From NCBI RefSeq assembly GCF_003008555.2, contig NZ_CP027665.1, forward strand, positions 2,232,001 through 2,296,000: DNA of 64,000 nt, read 5' to 3'. The notes below the pieces were generated by a model that worked only from the letters and a program-made list of their open reading frames with translations, was not told the origin of the DNA and did not search any database. The translations under genes were made by a program, and so were the position numbers. The stretch comes from Pukyongiella litopenaei. GTDB lineage: Bacteria; Pseudomonadota; Alphaproteobacteria; Rhodobacterales; Rhodobacteraceae. Positions 17,133-25,919 of this stretch are shown piece by piece (within the stretch, counting starts at the first letter, position 1; every line of letters starts with the position of its first letter).

Positions 17133-18287
17133 CTACCAAACCGGGGGAACTCCACTTGCAAAGGTTCCTCTGCACGGTACTTCAATTGGGGATAAGTCAA
17201 GGGTTTCTGCTTCATGGATTGCCTTGGACATGGCATCGGTTTGAGCGATTTGGCTTGGTGCAATGTAGCGTCTACCTCCTTTCGCATCGGCAGCAATAGC
17301 CATTGGCATGGCGCCCATCTTCCCTTGAGAGGCGCATTGGTCTATGTATTCACCGCTAATAGGTGTGCCTGAAAAAATACATCGAAATACTGCCCGGCCT
17401 GCTTTTGTCCCAGTCTTGGCACGTTCAATCTCTTCCTTGCTTCCTTTATCGCGAATATGGAACTCAATACTGTTGGAGATTTTGTCGACGGCCGGCTCTA
17501 CCCAGACCTCTTTCCCTTTCTTTGCGGATAGCAAAAAGCTGGAAGCTATCGGAACCTGCACATCTGAAAACGCCGGGTCAGGGCTGGGTACCGTTCTGGA
17601 CCAGAACCAAGCGATGGCGGTCGCCTTGCCGCCCCCATACGCGCTCGGCAGGTCGACCTGTGGGTAGAGATGCCCGATGCGCTCCCACGCCTTCTCACGC
17701 ATCCATTCGCCATAGTATTTCACGTCCTCCGCCAATCCTTCGGCGTTGCGGTAGTGATTGCGTTCTTTCAGCCCCGGATGGATCGGCTCCATGTCCTTGA
17801 ACTTCGGCGGGATCTCGATCATCGCCTTGCCGATCATCACCGCCACGGGGTTCAGGTCGGACCCATAGGCGGGCAGGCCCAGCCGCTGCGCCTCCAGCGG
17901 GATCGACCCGCCGCCCGAGAACGGGTCATAGACCGGGGGCAGCTCGCCGCCGCAGCTGGCGCGGATCTCGGCCCGCGCGCGCTCCAGCACCTCCTCGTTG
18001 GTCGAGTTCTCCCACTTCACCAGGTCCTCGATGATCTGGAACAGCCGCTTGCGCTCGGCCTCCACGGCCTCCTCGGTCGGGAACTTGTCCGGATGGCTCG
18101 ACGGGTCGTCCACCAGCTGCGCGAACAGCACCGCCCGACACGCCGCCAACGGCCGCCGCGCCCACCACAGATGCAGCGTCGAGGGATGCCCATGCCGGAT
18201 CGACTTCTCCCGCGCCGACGCCGCGTTGATCGCCTCGAGCGGGATGGCAACTTCGATGAGTTTCTTCTTGTAGGTCTGTGTCACCAT
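17133..18287 (-). pseudogene. DUF1156 adenine-specific DNA methylase, 3'-truncated by the IS3 element
   Basis: The surviving 384-residue ORF begins like DUF1156/COG1743 methylases (KKLIEVAIPLEAINAASARE, then HGHPSTLHLWWARRPLAACR) and carries the SAM-binding motif YDPFSGGGSIPLEAQRLG at about 120-137. Full-length relatives are around 900-1000 residues. The downstream catalytic DPPY motif is absent here. The last few codons and the stop come from the IS end (bases 17133-17154), so the protein is truncated and probably inactive. The start overlaps the previous gene by seven bases, showing it belonged to the helicase operon. Expected original role: N6-adenine modification protecting host DNA in a restriction-type defence system. 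Confidence 0.85.
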
Positions 18288-18934
18288 TGATCCAATCGTG
18301 TTTCGCGCTTGTCGGTGGCACCAACATAAAGAACGCGCTCTGAGGGCGCATCACCAGAGAGAGCTGCTTGCATTGTCGGCACGGATAACTCCCGATCCCC
18401 GATGAAGCATTCCAGGTGCTCCTCAAAGAATCTCTCGAAGCTTCTGTCGTATAGGTCAAATACGTCGCGCGACTTCAGACCCAGTACTGATACCGCGGGG
18501 AACGCCCGTATGCCGCGCTCCCTTGAGTATACGAAAAGGAAAGACGCCGGGCTTATCGCCAGCATCTTCTCCAGCTGATCTTCAAGGCGTTTCCAGTCAT
18601 CGATTGGTTTTCGAGGTTCTGCGCGCTTAGCTTGAACCAAGAAACCCTTTGTCACTGAGTATTCATCAAGATCAATATCCAATACGCCCATGAAATCGGC
18701 GCCAACCCGTTTCTCCTCGGCTGCGCTATCCCGGCCAGTCTTGAACTGTTTGGCGCGCCACTTTAGGCCTTTGATTGAACGCCCGTCCAGACGCTCAACC
18801 ACAGCTCCCAATAGCCGACCTGTAATGTCGACTTCATACGGCGCATCGCCTTCTCGATAAGCATCTTCAACTCGGCTGGCTGCCTGCCCAAGTTCTGATG
18901 CGACTTCGCGAACGGTATGTAACTTCCTCAGCAA
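18281..18934 (-). CDS. Putative restriction-type nuclease subunit
   Basis: A 217-residue protein with no firm family. The segment VGADFMGVLDID (Asp80) followed by KGFLVQAKRAE (Gln101-x-Lys103) has the spacing of a PD-(D/E)xK core with a Gln variant, seen in several restriction endonucleases. Its position between a SNF2 helicase and a DUF1156 methylase, overlapping the latter by seven bases, supports a nuclease role. The N-terminal 60 residues look helical, and a DFLYDRSFERFFEEH-like C-terminal helix follows. The assignment is by motif and context only. Confidence 0.5.
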   Translation of the reverse strand: MLRKLHTVREVASELGQAASRVEDAYREGDAPYEVDITGRLLGAVVERLDGRSIKGLKWRAKQFKTGRDSAAEEKRVGADFMGVLDIDLDEYSVTKGFLVQAKRAEPRKPIDDWKRLEDQLEKMLAISPASFLFVYSRERGIRAFPAVSVLGLKSRDVFDLYDRSFERFFEEHLECFIGDRELSVPTMQAALSGDAPSERVLYVGATDKRETRLDQW

Positions 18935-18955
18935 CCGAAAACTTCCCTGACTAGA

Positions 18956-21900
18956 CTATGCTGGCGCGGTGGCGCGCTCGAGCAGCCGGTTGATGTTGAA
19001 TTGAATGGCGTTCTGGTCGAAGGGCGGTTCACGCGTGTCCAGCGCACCGCGGAGGTAGCGGGGCGCGTGCACGTAGCCGTCGCCGATCTGGACGATGGCG
19101 AGGATGAACTTCTCGGGCTCGTGGAGCGAGGTGATGACCTCCTGCCGCGTGATCATCACCGTGTCCGCACCGTCGATCCGGCCCTTCACCTCGATGAAGC
19201 GCATGTGGTCGACGTTCGGATCGTAGGACGCGATGTCGTAGCCGACCTTCTGAGCAGACACGTCCTCCGGTCGGTTCCCGAGCTCGCGCTCGACGGCCAT
19301 GACCGCCTCCATCGCCTTCAGCTCGATCTCGCGGCGGGCGACCGGATCCTCCGAGAAGCCCGATCCCGCATTTGCCATCTCGGCCGGCATCCGCTCGCGC
19401 AGGAGGCCGCGGGGCACCACGACCATCCCGCCGCGCACGCGCGGTGGCTGAGCCGAGATGAACCGCTCCTGGTCGATCAGCTCTAGGCGACGCTTGAGGC
19501 GCTCGGCCAGATCCTCCGCACGGCGTTGGGCATTCTGCCAGTTGAGCCGGGTCTTCTTGCCGGCCTTCTCCTGCTCCTTGAGCTCGAAGGCGCGTGAGTC
19601 CCAGTAGTTGATCTCTTTCTTGAGGCGGGCCTTCACCTCCTGCTCGACCTTGTCGATCTCCGGAAGCCGACGCCCGCGGACGTCAGCGACATGGCCTTGT
19701 GCGAGCTCGACCGTGGCAAATTGAACGACCTTCTTCTCGAGATCGCCCCGCAGCCAGTCGGCGTTCAGGACGTCCTCGACGCCTCCAATCTCTTCCTGTG
19801 TGGCGGGCCGCAGATTAAGGTGGGGCGCGATCCCGGCGTTGGTCACGCGGCCCGCCTCGTCGATCGCCGCGAACTGCAGCTTCTGCGAGATGACGTTGGC
19901 ATTACCCGAGCTGGTCGGACGCCCGTCCTGCACGCTGTGTTCGAGAAGGAAGAGCGCAGAGACGTCGGTGCCATCGTCGGTGTCATCGACCAGGACGGCC
20001 CCCTGTTTCATCAGGTGGTCGTTCTGCTCGCGCACGAGGCTAATGACAGCCTCGAGCACCGGGTGCCCGGGGTAGACGAAGGCCGCGACAGGCTGCTGGT
20101 TGATCTTGCCCTTTTCGAAGCAGATGCGCTCGTACTTCTTCTGAAGCGGCGCACCTGAGCCGATTTGGCGGTCACGCTCCCGCACGCTGAGCGGAACATG
20201 GGTGATTTCCCACCGTCCTTCTTCCCGGCGCTTGATCTGTCCTCCGAGCCGCTTGAATGCCTCGACGAAGAAGCTCTGGATGTGATGGGGCTGCAGGCGC
20301 TGAGCTTCGGCTCGCTCCATCTCGAGCCGCAACTCCTGAACCCGCGCCTCCGGCATGGTGTCGCTGGTAAGTTGCCGTTTCTGTAACAGGTGGAGGAGGT
20401 GGCTTTGGTCGACAGCGCCATCCACTGTCTGAAAGAGGCGCGCCTTAACCTCGTCCTGCTCGCCATACTGAATTGCCTCGAAGAGAAGGTCCTTTAGCGC
20501 CCGCTCTTCGAAGAGCTCCCCGAGCACGTCATACACACGGCCGCCGAGAGCTTCGCGGGCGGCCTCCAGCTTTTCCAGAAGCCGAGCATAAACTTCGCCC
20601 TCGCGGGTGTCTTTCGCCACGAGATTCCACAGATGGCAGACTTCCGTCTGCCCGATCCGGTGGATGCGTCCAAACCGCTGTTCGATCTTGTTGGGATTCC
20701 ACGGCAGATCATAGTTTACCATGAGATGGCCGCGCTGAAGGTTCACGCCTTCGCCGGCCGCATCGTTTGCGATCAACACCAGGAGATCGCGATCCTGCAT
20801 GAACCGCTCTACGACCTTCCGCCTCTCTTCACGGGATACGCCACCGTGAATGACGTCCACCGCATCGGGCCTTCCGAGCCGTGCAACGACCTTTTCACGT
20901 AGGTATTCGAGGGTGTCTTTGGGCTCCGTGAAGATGATCAGCTTGCGTCGATAGCCGTCCGGATCGAGCATCAAATCGTCATCGAGAATCCGATCGAGTT
21001 GCTGCCATTTCGTGTCCTTGCCTGAGCGAAGGACTTCGAGTGCCATGCTCTCAAGTCCTTGGAGGGTCTGAACTTCCAGTTCCAGTTGCTCCACGGTTTC
21101 TGCCGTGGTGGCCCCGGTGGAGATCAGTTCCTCAAGATCATCGATTTCGTCCTGGCCGTACTCATCGAGGTTTCTGAGCATCTCGTCGCTGATAGACGTT
21201 TTGCTCAAGGACGATGGGTTGCTTCTTGTGGCCAGCTTCGCCTCAGAGAGCTCATTCTCCAGCCGCTCGCGACGCCGCTTCAGGGACTGGTAGATGGCTG
21301 CCGGGCTGGATGCGAGACGGCGCTGCAAGATCTGCAGCGCAAAGCCCACATTGTTCCGTTTCTTGCCATCGTCCTCAGCGAAGCGCTGCACGCGGTTCAT
21401 TTCGTTCCGAACATATTCGGTGACAGCCGTGTAAAGTTCGGCCTCTTGAGGAGAGAGTTCGTACTTAACGGTATAGGCGCGCCGCTCGGGAAATAGCGGC
21501 CGGCCGTCGAAGCGGAGAAGCTCCTCCTTCGTAAGGCGCCGCATCATGTCCTCGACGTCAGCGACATGCACGCCGTCACGGAAGCGACCCTCGAAGCGGT
21601 CGCCGTCCAGCAGGGCCATGAACAGTTGGAAGTCTTTTTCTTTGCCGTTGTGCGGCGTTGCCGACATCAGCAGGAAGTGCCGGCAAGCTCGGCTCAACTG
21701 CTGACCGAGCTGGTAGCGCTTGGTATACTTGACCTCGTTGCCGAAATAGGTCGCCGACATGCGGTGGGCCTCGTCGGCGATTATCAGATCCCACTCGGTA
21801 GACGCTGTCAGCTTCTCCTGCAGTTCATCGTTACGCGACAGCACGTCGAGGCGTGCGATAAGGCGGTTGTTGTCGTTGAACGGGTTCCCTGATCTCGAGC

Positions 21901-22465
21901 TCTCGATCATGTCCCGGGTCAGGATGTCGAACTCCAGTCCGAATTTCTCGCCAAGTTCATCTTGCCATTGCTCAACAAGACTGCCCGGCGCCACCACCAG
22001 GCAGCGCTCCAGATCACTGCGGGCGATCAACTCCTTGATCAAAAGGCCGGCCATGATCGTTTTTCCCGCGCCGGGATCGTCCGCAAGCAGAAACCTGAGA
22101 GGCTGACGCGGGATCATTTCGCCGTACACCGCCGAAATTTGGTGCGGCAATGGATCCACAAGGCTGGTGTGAATCGCCAGGTAGGGGTCGAAGAAATGAG
22201 CCAGCTTGATGCGATTTGCCTCTGTCACCAAGCGGAGCAGAGCACCATCAGCGTCGAACGACCATTTCCGTCCACGGCTTTCAATCCCGAGCCGGTGCTC
22301 GTCGTCGCGGTAGAGCGTCGTTTCCGCGACAGAGCCGTTCGATGCTCGGTACACGACATTGATCGCTTGATCTCCAATCCATTCCACCGAGATCGCTTCG
22401 ACCGTTTGGTTCGGAACGAGTCCTGCAACTGAGGCCCCATTTCTGATGTCTTCCAGCCTGGTCAT
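18956..22465 (-). CDS. SNF2/DEAH-type helicase with C-terminal DUF3883 domain
   Basis: A 1169-residue superfamily II ATPase. Walker A is LADDPGAGKT (127-136), the Walker B box is IIADEAH (228-234), and the C-terminal RecA-like lobe carries the arginine finger motif QRFGRIHRIGQ. The insert between the lobes is charged and partly coiled. The last ~110 residues form a DUF3883 domain (GYDIASYDPNVDHMRFIEVK), with the Asp...Glu-x-Lys nuclease-like pattern. Large SNF2-like proteins of this kind serve as motors in DISARM-like and other methylase-linked phage defence systems. It is coupled to the WYL regulator by a four-base overlap and lies upstream of the nuclease-like and methylase genes. Full length and apparently intact. 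Confidence 0.85.
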   Translation of the reverse strand: MTRLEDIRNGASVAGLVPNQTVEAISVEWIGDQAINVVYRASNGSVAETTLYRDDEHRLGIESRGRKWSFDADGALLRLVTEANRIKLAHFFDPYLAIHTSLVDPLPHQISAVYGEMIPRQPLRFLLADDPGAGKTIMAGLLIKELIARSDLERCLVVAPGSLVEQWQDELGEKFGLEFDILTRDMIESSRSGNPFNDNNRLIARLDVLSRNDELQEKLTASTEWDLIIADEAHRMSATYFGNEVKYTKRYQLGQQLSRACRHFLLMSATPHNGKEKDFQLFMALLDGDRFEGRFRDGVHVADVEDMMRRLTKEELLRFDGRPLFPERRAYTVKYELSPQEAELYTAVTEYVRNEMNRVQRFAEDDGKKRNNVGFALQILQRRLASSPAAIYQSLKRRRERLENELSEAKLATRSNPSSLSKTSISDEMLRNLDEYGQDEIDDLEELISTGATTAETVEQLELEVQTLQGLESMALEVLRSGKDTKWQQLDRILDDDLMLDPDGYRRKLIIFTEPKDTLEYLREKVVARLGRPDAVDVIHGGVSREERRKVVERFMQDRDLLVLIANDAAGEGVNLQRGHLMVNYDLPWNPNKIEQRFGRIHRIGQTEVCHLWNLVAKDTREGEVYARLLEKLEAAREALGGRVYDVLGELFEERALKDLLFEAIQYGEQDEVKARLFQTVDGAVDQSHLLHLLQKRQLTSDTMPEARVQELRLEMERAEAQRLQPHHIQSFFVEAFKRLGGQIKRREEGRWEITHVPLSVRERDRQIGSGAPLQKKYERICFEKGKINQQPVAAFVYPGHPVLEAVISLVREQNDHLMKQGAVLVDDTDDGTDVSALFLLEHSVQDGRPTSSGNANVISQKLQFAAIDEAGRVTNAGIAPHLNLRPATQEEIGGVEDVLNADWLRGDLEKKVVQFATVELAQGHVADVRGRRLPEIDKVEQEVKARLKKEINYWDSRAFELKEQEKAGKKTRLNWQNAQRRAEDLAERLKRRLELIDQERFISAQPPRVRGGMVVVPRGLLRERMPAEMANAGSGFSEDPVARREIELKAMEAVMAVERELGNRPEDVSAQKVGYDIASYDPNVDHMRFIEVKGRIDGADTVMITRQEVITSLHEPEKFILAIVQIGDGYVHAPRYLRGALDTREPPFDQNAIQFNINRLLERATAPA

Positions 22466-23349
22466 GCCGTAGCCTCCTGACCACGGTCTTCGCGTGCACT
22501 AGAGATTATCTCTTCGCGATTGGTTAGGACGATCTGCTGATCCTGAGGCGCCCTCGCCGCAGGATCTGTGTCGAGGCCAAGCCGCTTGAGCGCGTAGTAG
22601 AGAAGCGCGCGTCGGACCTTGATCTTGGCTTTGCCGCCTCGCATGCCGTAGTCGAGCTCGATGACCTTCGCCTGCGTGTCAGAAAGATCGGGGTGGGGAG
22701 CGACCTCCAACGTGACCTCGGAATGCCAGTCGCTGTCGTCGGCGGCCGAGGCGTCGCTCTCCTGTGCACCTCGGATCTTGAGCATCCGGGACAACAGGAA
22801 GTCTTTGAAGCACTCGTCCGAAAGACAGAACGCTCGCGTGTGCCAGCGGAAGCCGTCGAACGCGATGGCGTGGGGCGCGATCCACCGCCAGCGCGGCTCC
22901 GGGTTGGACAGTGACTGGTACTTCACCTCGATCGCCTCGGACCGGCGTATGGCGCCAACGACCGAGCGGAGCGTCGCCGGGTTGACGCCACGTACTGGCG
23001 TCGGGGCGGACGCGTAGGGCGGGAGATTGGCTATCCAGGAGTCCTCCCGGTCGAGGATCCCGTCAGAGAGTGAGCGTAGCTGCGCGAGGTAGCGGCTCGC
23101 ATCGGGCTCGAGGAACTGCGCCTTGAAGTCCGAGCCGCGGACATAGGTCCGCGCGCTCTTGTCGTAGACCATGTTGTCCGGTGCGAAGCTGATGTAGCGG
23201 TTCAGGTCGGTGGACGCCTGGTTCACCGATACCCCGAACTGGTCCATCAGATCGCTGCGGTTCACATGTCCCTCCCAGAACAGGCGGAACTCTATGAACT
23301 CAAGGCGTTGCTCGACGCCCCAGCGAAGTTCCGACCTGTCGTTTTCCAT
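22462..23349 (-). CDS. BrxR/CapW-like WYL-domain transcriptional regulator
   Basis: A 295-residue regulator. It has an N-terminal winged helix (RLEFIEFRLFWEGHVNRSDL, then QFGVSVNQASTDLNRY), a WYL ligand-sensing domain around 125-205 (IEVKYQSLSN and RWHTRAFCLSDECFKDFLL) and a C-terminal WCX extension. Length, order and wording match the BrxR/CapW family that controls BREX, CBASS and other defence operons by repressing them until a nucleotide-like signal is sensed. It heads the operon with the helicase (four-base overlap). An inverted repeat just upstream at 23372-23390 is a candidate autoregulatory operator. Confidence 0.85.
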   Translation of the reverse strand: MENDRSELRWGVEQRLEFIEFRLFWEGHVNRSDLMDQFGVSVNQASTDLNRYISFAPDNMVYDKSARTYVRGSDFKAQFLEPDASRYLAQLRSLSDGILDREDSWIANLPPYASAPTPVRGVNPATLRSVVGAIRRSEAIEVKYQSLSNPEPRWRWIAPHAIAFDGFRWHTRAFCLSDECFKDFLLSRMLKIRGAQESDASAADDSDWHSEVTLEVAPHPDLSDTQAKVIELDYGMRGGKAKIKVRRALLYYALKRLGLDTDPAARAPQDQQIVLTNREEIISSAREDRGQEATA

Positions 23350-23371
23350 TCCGCTCCCCGGCTCGGGCAGT

Positions 23372-23390
23372 GCGCATCTTAACTATGCGC
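23372..23390. promoter_or_regulatory. Candidate operator of the BrxR-like regulator
   Basis: GCGCAT and ATGCGC form a perfect 6-bp inverted repeat with a 7-base AT-rich spacer, 23 bases upstream of the regulator start. A direct repeat of AGCCGAG follows within 40 bases. BrxR-type proteins bind inverted repeats in their own promoter, so this is a reasonable site; binding is inferred. Confidence 0.4.
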
Positions 23391-23505
23391 GCCCACTTTC
23401 TGGGCTTTAGCCGAGGCTAGCCGAGCCGGGTCTGTGGCGCAATCGAAAAGCGTCGCAAATCAGAGCTTTGTAGCGACACCGAGGGTTGGGAGGACAAGGC
23501 CGGTG

Positions 23506-23709
23506 TCAGTAGGCCGGAGCGCCCTGATCGGAAGTGGCGTTCAGTACGTCGCGTTCGAAGGCCTCGATATCGGCGATGCGTTAGACGACGCGCCCTCCGA
23601 TCTTCATGTACGCAGGACCTTCGCCGGCCCACCGCCACCGCTCCAGGGTGCGGTGCGAAATGGTCCAGCGTTCCGCCAGTTCCTTCTGATTCAAGTTGGT
23701 TGGTTTCAT
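23506..23709 (-). pseudogene. Small helix-turn-helix (AlpA/excisionase-like) gene with premature stop
   Basis: The minus-strand frame from ATG 23709 reads MKPTNLNQKELAERWTISHR, then LERWRWAGEGPAYMKIGGRV, i.e. a MerR/AlpA-type DNA-binding protein. Codon 43 is TAA (23581-23583) where relatives have Tyr (VVYRIADIEAFE). The frame continues as RIADIEAFERDVL to a TGA at 23506, for 67 residues in all. A single C-to-A change would restore it. Such small proteins often act as excisionases or regulators of integrative elements. Confidence 0.7.
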
Positions 23710-24111
23710 AATCGTCTCCTTCTTCGCAACTCACAGAGGTTGCAGGAGGACGAAGGCGTGAAAGAAAAAGAGAGGCAAGTCAGTGTTTTGAGGCGCTCTG
23801 CGCAAAGGCGTCGCGGCCAGCGCAGAGCGGTTAACGCACCCGGCGAGAGCGAGAGAAAGCAATCGCATCGGACGCAATTCCGCGCAGAATGTGGCGGGTG
23901 GGCGTGCCGAAGTTGCCCGACCTCCGGCACGCCCCGATGAAACGCAGCCACGAGCGCGGCCGCGCGGCCGGCGAAAACTCAAGCCGGCCTGGTGGGCTCC
24001 GAGCGGGTTCGCCGCCATCCCCACCGCCGCGCTCGATCCGGCCCACAGTCCGGCGTCTCCCGCGGTCCCCGCGCTTATCGGGTCCGGGTCCCCATTGAAG
24101 TGACCGGCTGG
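23710..24111. other. Non-coding GC-rich stretch
   Basis: There are 402 bases between the small helix-turn-helix remnant and the RepB-like gene. No convincing coding frame is visible. One perfect 7-bp stem (GGCCGGC/GCCGGCC) with a 10-base A-rich loop occurs at 23966-23989, without a T-run. It may hold the 3' untranslated region of the recombinase-ParB-RepB operon. Confidence 0.35.
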
Positions 24112-25008
24112 TTACTCCGCCTCGGCCGGCACCACCGACTTCATCTCGGCAATGGTCTGAAACTCGGACAGGAACTCAGGGCGCGTCTGCATCAGATACC
24201 GCACCATGCGCGCGTTCCCGAGGAGCTTGCCGACGTAGCCACGGAGCACGGTCAGCTGGAGGTGGTCTTGGCCGTAGGTGTCCTGGATCTGTGTGATCCC
24301 TTCCTGAAGTCGGGCAAGCTCCTTTTCCATCCGGGCGACCGCCTGCGGTGTGACGCCGTTGATGCGTTTGGGCTTGTTCGCCTCGACCAGCTGCGCCTGC
24401 GGTGTTCCGGCGAGGATCGCCGAGATGTAGGCCACGGAGTAGTTGTTGGCGTTCACCATGAGCTCGGCGGCTTCGATCTGGCGCAAGGGGATCATCTTAC
24501 GCAGCGTGGTGAACACGGCCGCGGTACACGCCTTGTCCTTCAGGATCGCCACGGCTTCTGGGCAAATGCCGTCGAGCAGCTTGACCTTGCGCTGGATGCT
24601 GCGCGGGTTGAGATCCAGCGCCGCCGCGATCTTCTCCTCCGAGACACCGCGCTCGATCGCTTTCAGGATCATCCGGTGCTCCTGAATGGGCGCGATACGG
24701 CTGATGCGCTTGTTGTAGGTGAATGCCTCGTCGTCGGTCGACACGAGGCATTCGACCTGTTCCTGACCCAGATCCTTCAGGACTTCGATCCGGACATGTC
24801 CGTCGAGCAGCAGCCAGCTGCCGCTGGTATCCCCGTTTCGCGCGACCACCAGCGGCTCGACCAACCCGATCTCGCGGATCGACGCTGTGATCTGGGTGTA
24901 TTTCCGGCTGGACTTGATGGACTTGCTCAGCACCCTGACCGGCAGGATGTCCGCGACCGGGATCGTGACGCAATCATTCTCGAAGCCGAGCTGAACCTTC
25001 TTGGTCAT
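24112..25008 (-). CDS. ParB/RepB-like protein (RepB C-terminal domain)
   Basis: A 298-residue protein. The N-terminal ParB-type domain is recognisable by ILPVRVLSKSI, LVEPLVVARNG and LLLDGHVRIEVLKDL, where the DGHxR stands in for the usual GERR box. A helix-turn-helix follows (SEEKIAAALDLNPRSIQRKV, 122-141), and then the helical C-terminus seen in RepB-like partition proteins. It is coupled by four bases to a second ParB-like gene and then to a serine recombinase. No ParA ATPase is nearby, so plasmid partition is unlikely; a role in DNA binding for recombination or in element maintenance is more plausible. Confidence 0.75.
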   Translation of the reverse strand: MTKKVQLGFENDCVTIPVADILPVRVLSKSIKSSRKYTQITASIREIGLVEPLVVARNGDTSGSWLLLDGHVRIEVLKDLGQEQVECLVSTDDEAFTYNKRISRIAPIQEHRMILKAIERGVSEEKIAAALDLNPRSIQRKVKLLDGICPEAVAILKDKACTAAVFTTLRKMIPLRQIEAAELMVNANNYSVAYISAILAGTPQAQLVEANKPKRINGVTPQAVARMEKELARLQEGITQIQDTYGQDHLQLTVLRGYVGKLLGNARMVRYLMQTRPEFLSEFQTIAEMKSVVPAEAE

Positions 25009-25919
25009 GGCGCTGCCCCCTCGGCGAGGGAGTCCTGCAGGTAGCTGGGCATGGTTTCCAGACCTTCCGCGCGCAGCAGCGTCACGAAATGATCGTCCTC
25101 GAGGAGGGTCCGGAATGCCTGGCAGATGAACAGCAGCCGCCCCTGCGTCAGTTCCGCTTTCTTGATCAGAAGCTTCTGGCGGTCCGCTTCCTTTTGGTAG
25201 GCGCGCACCAACGCTTCGCTCGTCAGAGGTCGCCGGTTTCGGCTGTCGCGTCCGTACGCTTTCGGGTGCATCTTTTTCCCGCGTGCCTCACGCTGTTCGA
25301 TCAGGCGCCGGGCCGCCGCGAGCTTCTTCCCGCGCAGTTTCTTTTGCGTGTAGGCGTCCATCAGCGCACGCTGTGCGCCCTCGGCATCGGTTTTCGATAT
25401 GTCGATGGCGAGGTTGAGCGGAAGCAGGCCCGTCTCGACGGCCGTGACCAGCCGCTCTTCGCCGCGCTCCAGGAGGCCTGCGATCATGCCGACATAGTCC
25501 GGCGAGACACCGATCTTGTCGCCAATCTGTCGGTCAGAGTAGCCACGTTCGCGGAGCGTGCCGATCTCCCGCATCAGATCGATCGGGCGATGCTGACGGC
25601 GAGCGCAATTCTCGACGAGGCTCATCACAAGGCAGTCGGACTCATCGGCGTCGATGACAATGGCCGGGATGGCTTTCTGCTTCAGCTGAATGAAGGCTTC
25701 GAGCCGCCCTTGGCCGCAAACGAGATCATATTCCTGCGGATCTGTGTCAGTGCGGCGGGTGACGGTGATCGGACGTTTCAGACCAATCTTGGCAATGTTT
25801 TCAACCATGTCCGCAAACGTCCTGGGATTTCGGACCCGCGGATTGAGAACCCGAATACGGTCGGTCGGGACCAAGGTGACACCCGTCTGCTGAGTTTCTT
25901 CCGCGCTTTTGGCCATCAT
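25005..25919 (-). CDS. ParB/Spo0J-family partition-like protein
   Basis: A 304-residue protein with a ParB N-terminal domain: VPTDRIRVLNPRVRNPR, a KIGLKRPITVTRR strand, and LVCGQGRLEAFIQL in place of the canonical GERR box. SLVENCARRQHRPIDLMREI comes next, then a helix-turn-helix SDRQIGDKIGVSPDYVGMI. The C-terminus is rich in basic helices (KKLRGKKLAAARRLIEQREA). It overlaps the recombinase stop and the RepB-like start by four bases each. It is the middle gene of a three-gene operon that appears to form a single mobile unit. The function is inferred. Confidence 0.78.
   Translation of the reverse strand: MMAKSAEETQQTGVTLVPTDRIRVLNPRVRNPRTFADMVENIAKIGLKRPITVTRRTDTDPQEYDLVCGQGRLEAFIQLKQKAIPAIVIDADESDCLVMSLVENCARRQHRPIDLMREIGTLRERGYSDRQIGDKIGVSPDYVGMIAGLLERGEERLVTAVETGLLPLNLAIDISKTDAEGAQRALMDAYTQKKLRGKKLAAARRLIEQREARGKKMHPKAYGRDSRNRRPLTSEALVRAYQKEADRQKLLIKKAELTQGRLLFICQAFRTLLEDDHFVTLLRAEGLETMPSYLQDSLAEGAAP

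Larger units (their letters stand above)
15902..17154 (+). mobile_element. Complete IS3-family element
   Basis: A 1253-bp element with terminal inverted repeats of about 22 bp. The left end begins TGGAGTTCCCCCGGTTTG; the right end finishes CAAACCGGGGGAACTCCA. It carries orfA and orfB with an ATGA overlap. The flanking bases differ (GAC on the left, CTT on the right), so no target-site duplication is visible. A truncated vsr lies on one side and a truncated DUF1156 gene on the other, which indicates a deletion next to the element rather than simple insertion. Confidence 0.9.

Noticed and set aside
17133-23349. Assignment of the helicase-methylase operon to class 1 DISARM
   Set aside because: A SNF2-like helicase and a methylase are present, but no DrmA helicase, DUF1998 DrmB or PLD-type DrmC is found, and the methylase is DUF1156 type.
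24112-25919. Plasmid replication/partition locus (repABC)
   Set aside because: There is no RepA/ParA ATPase or RepC initiator, and the genes are coupled to a recombinase.
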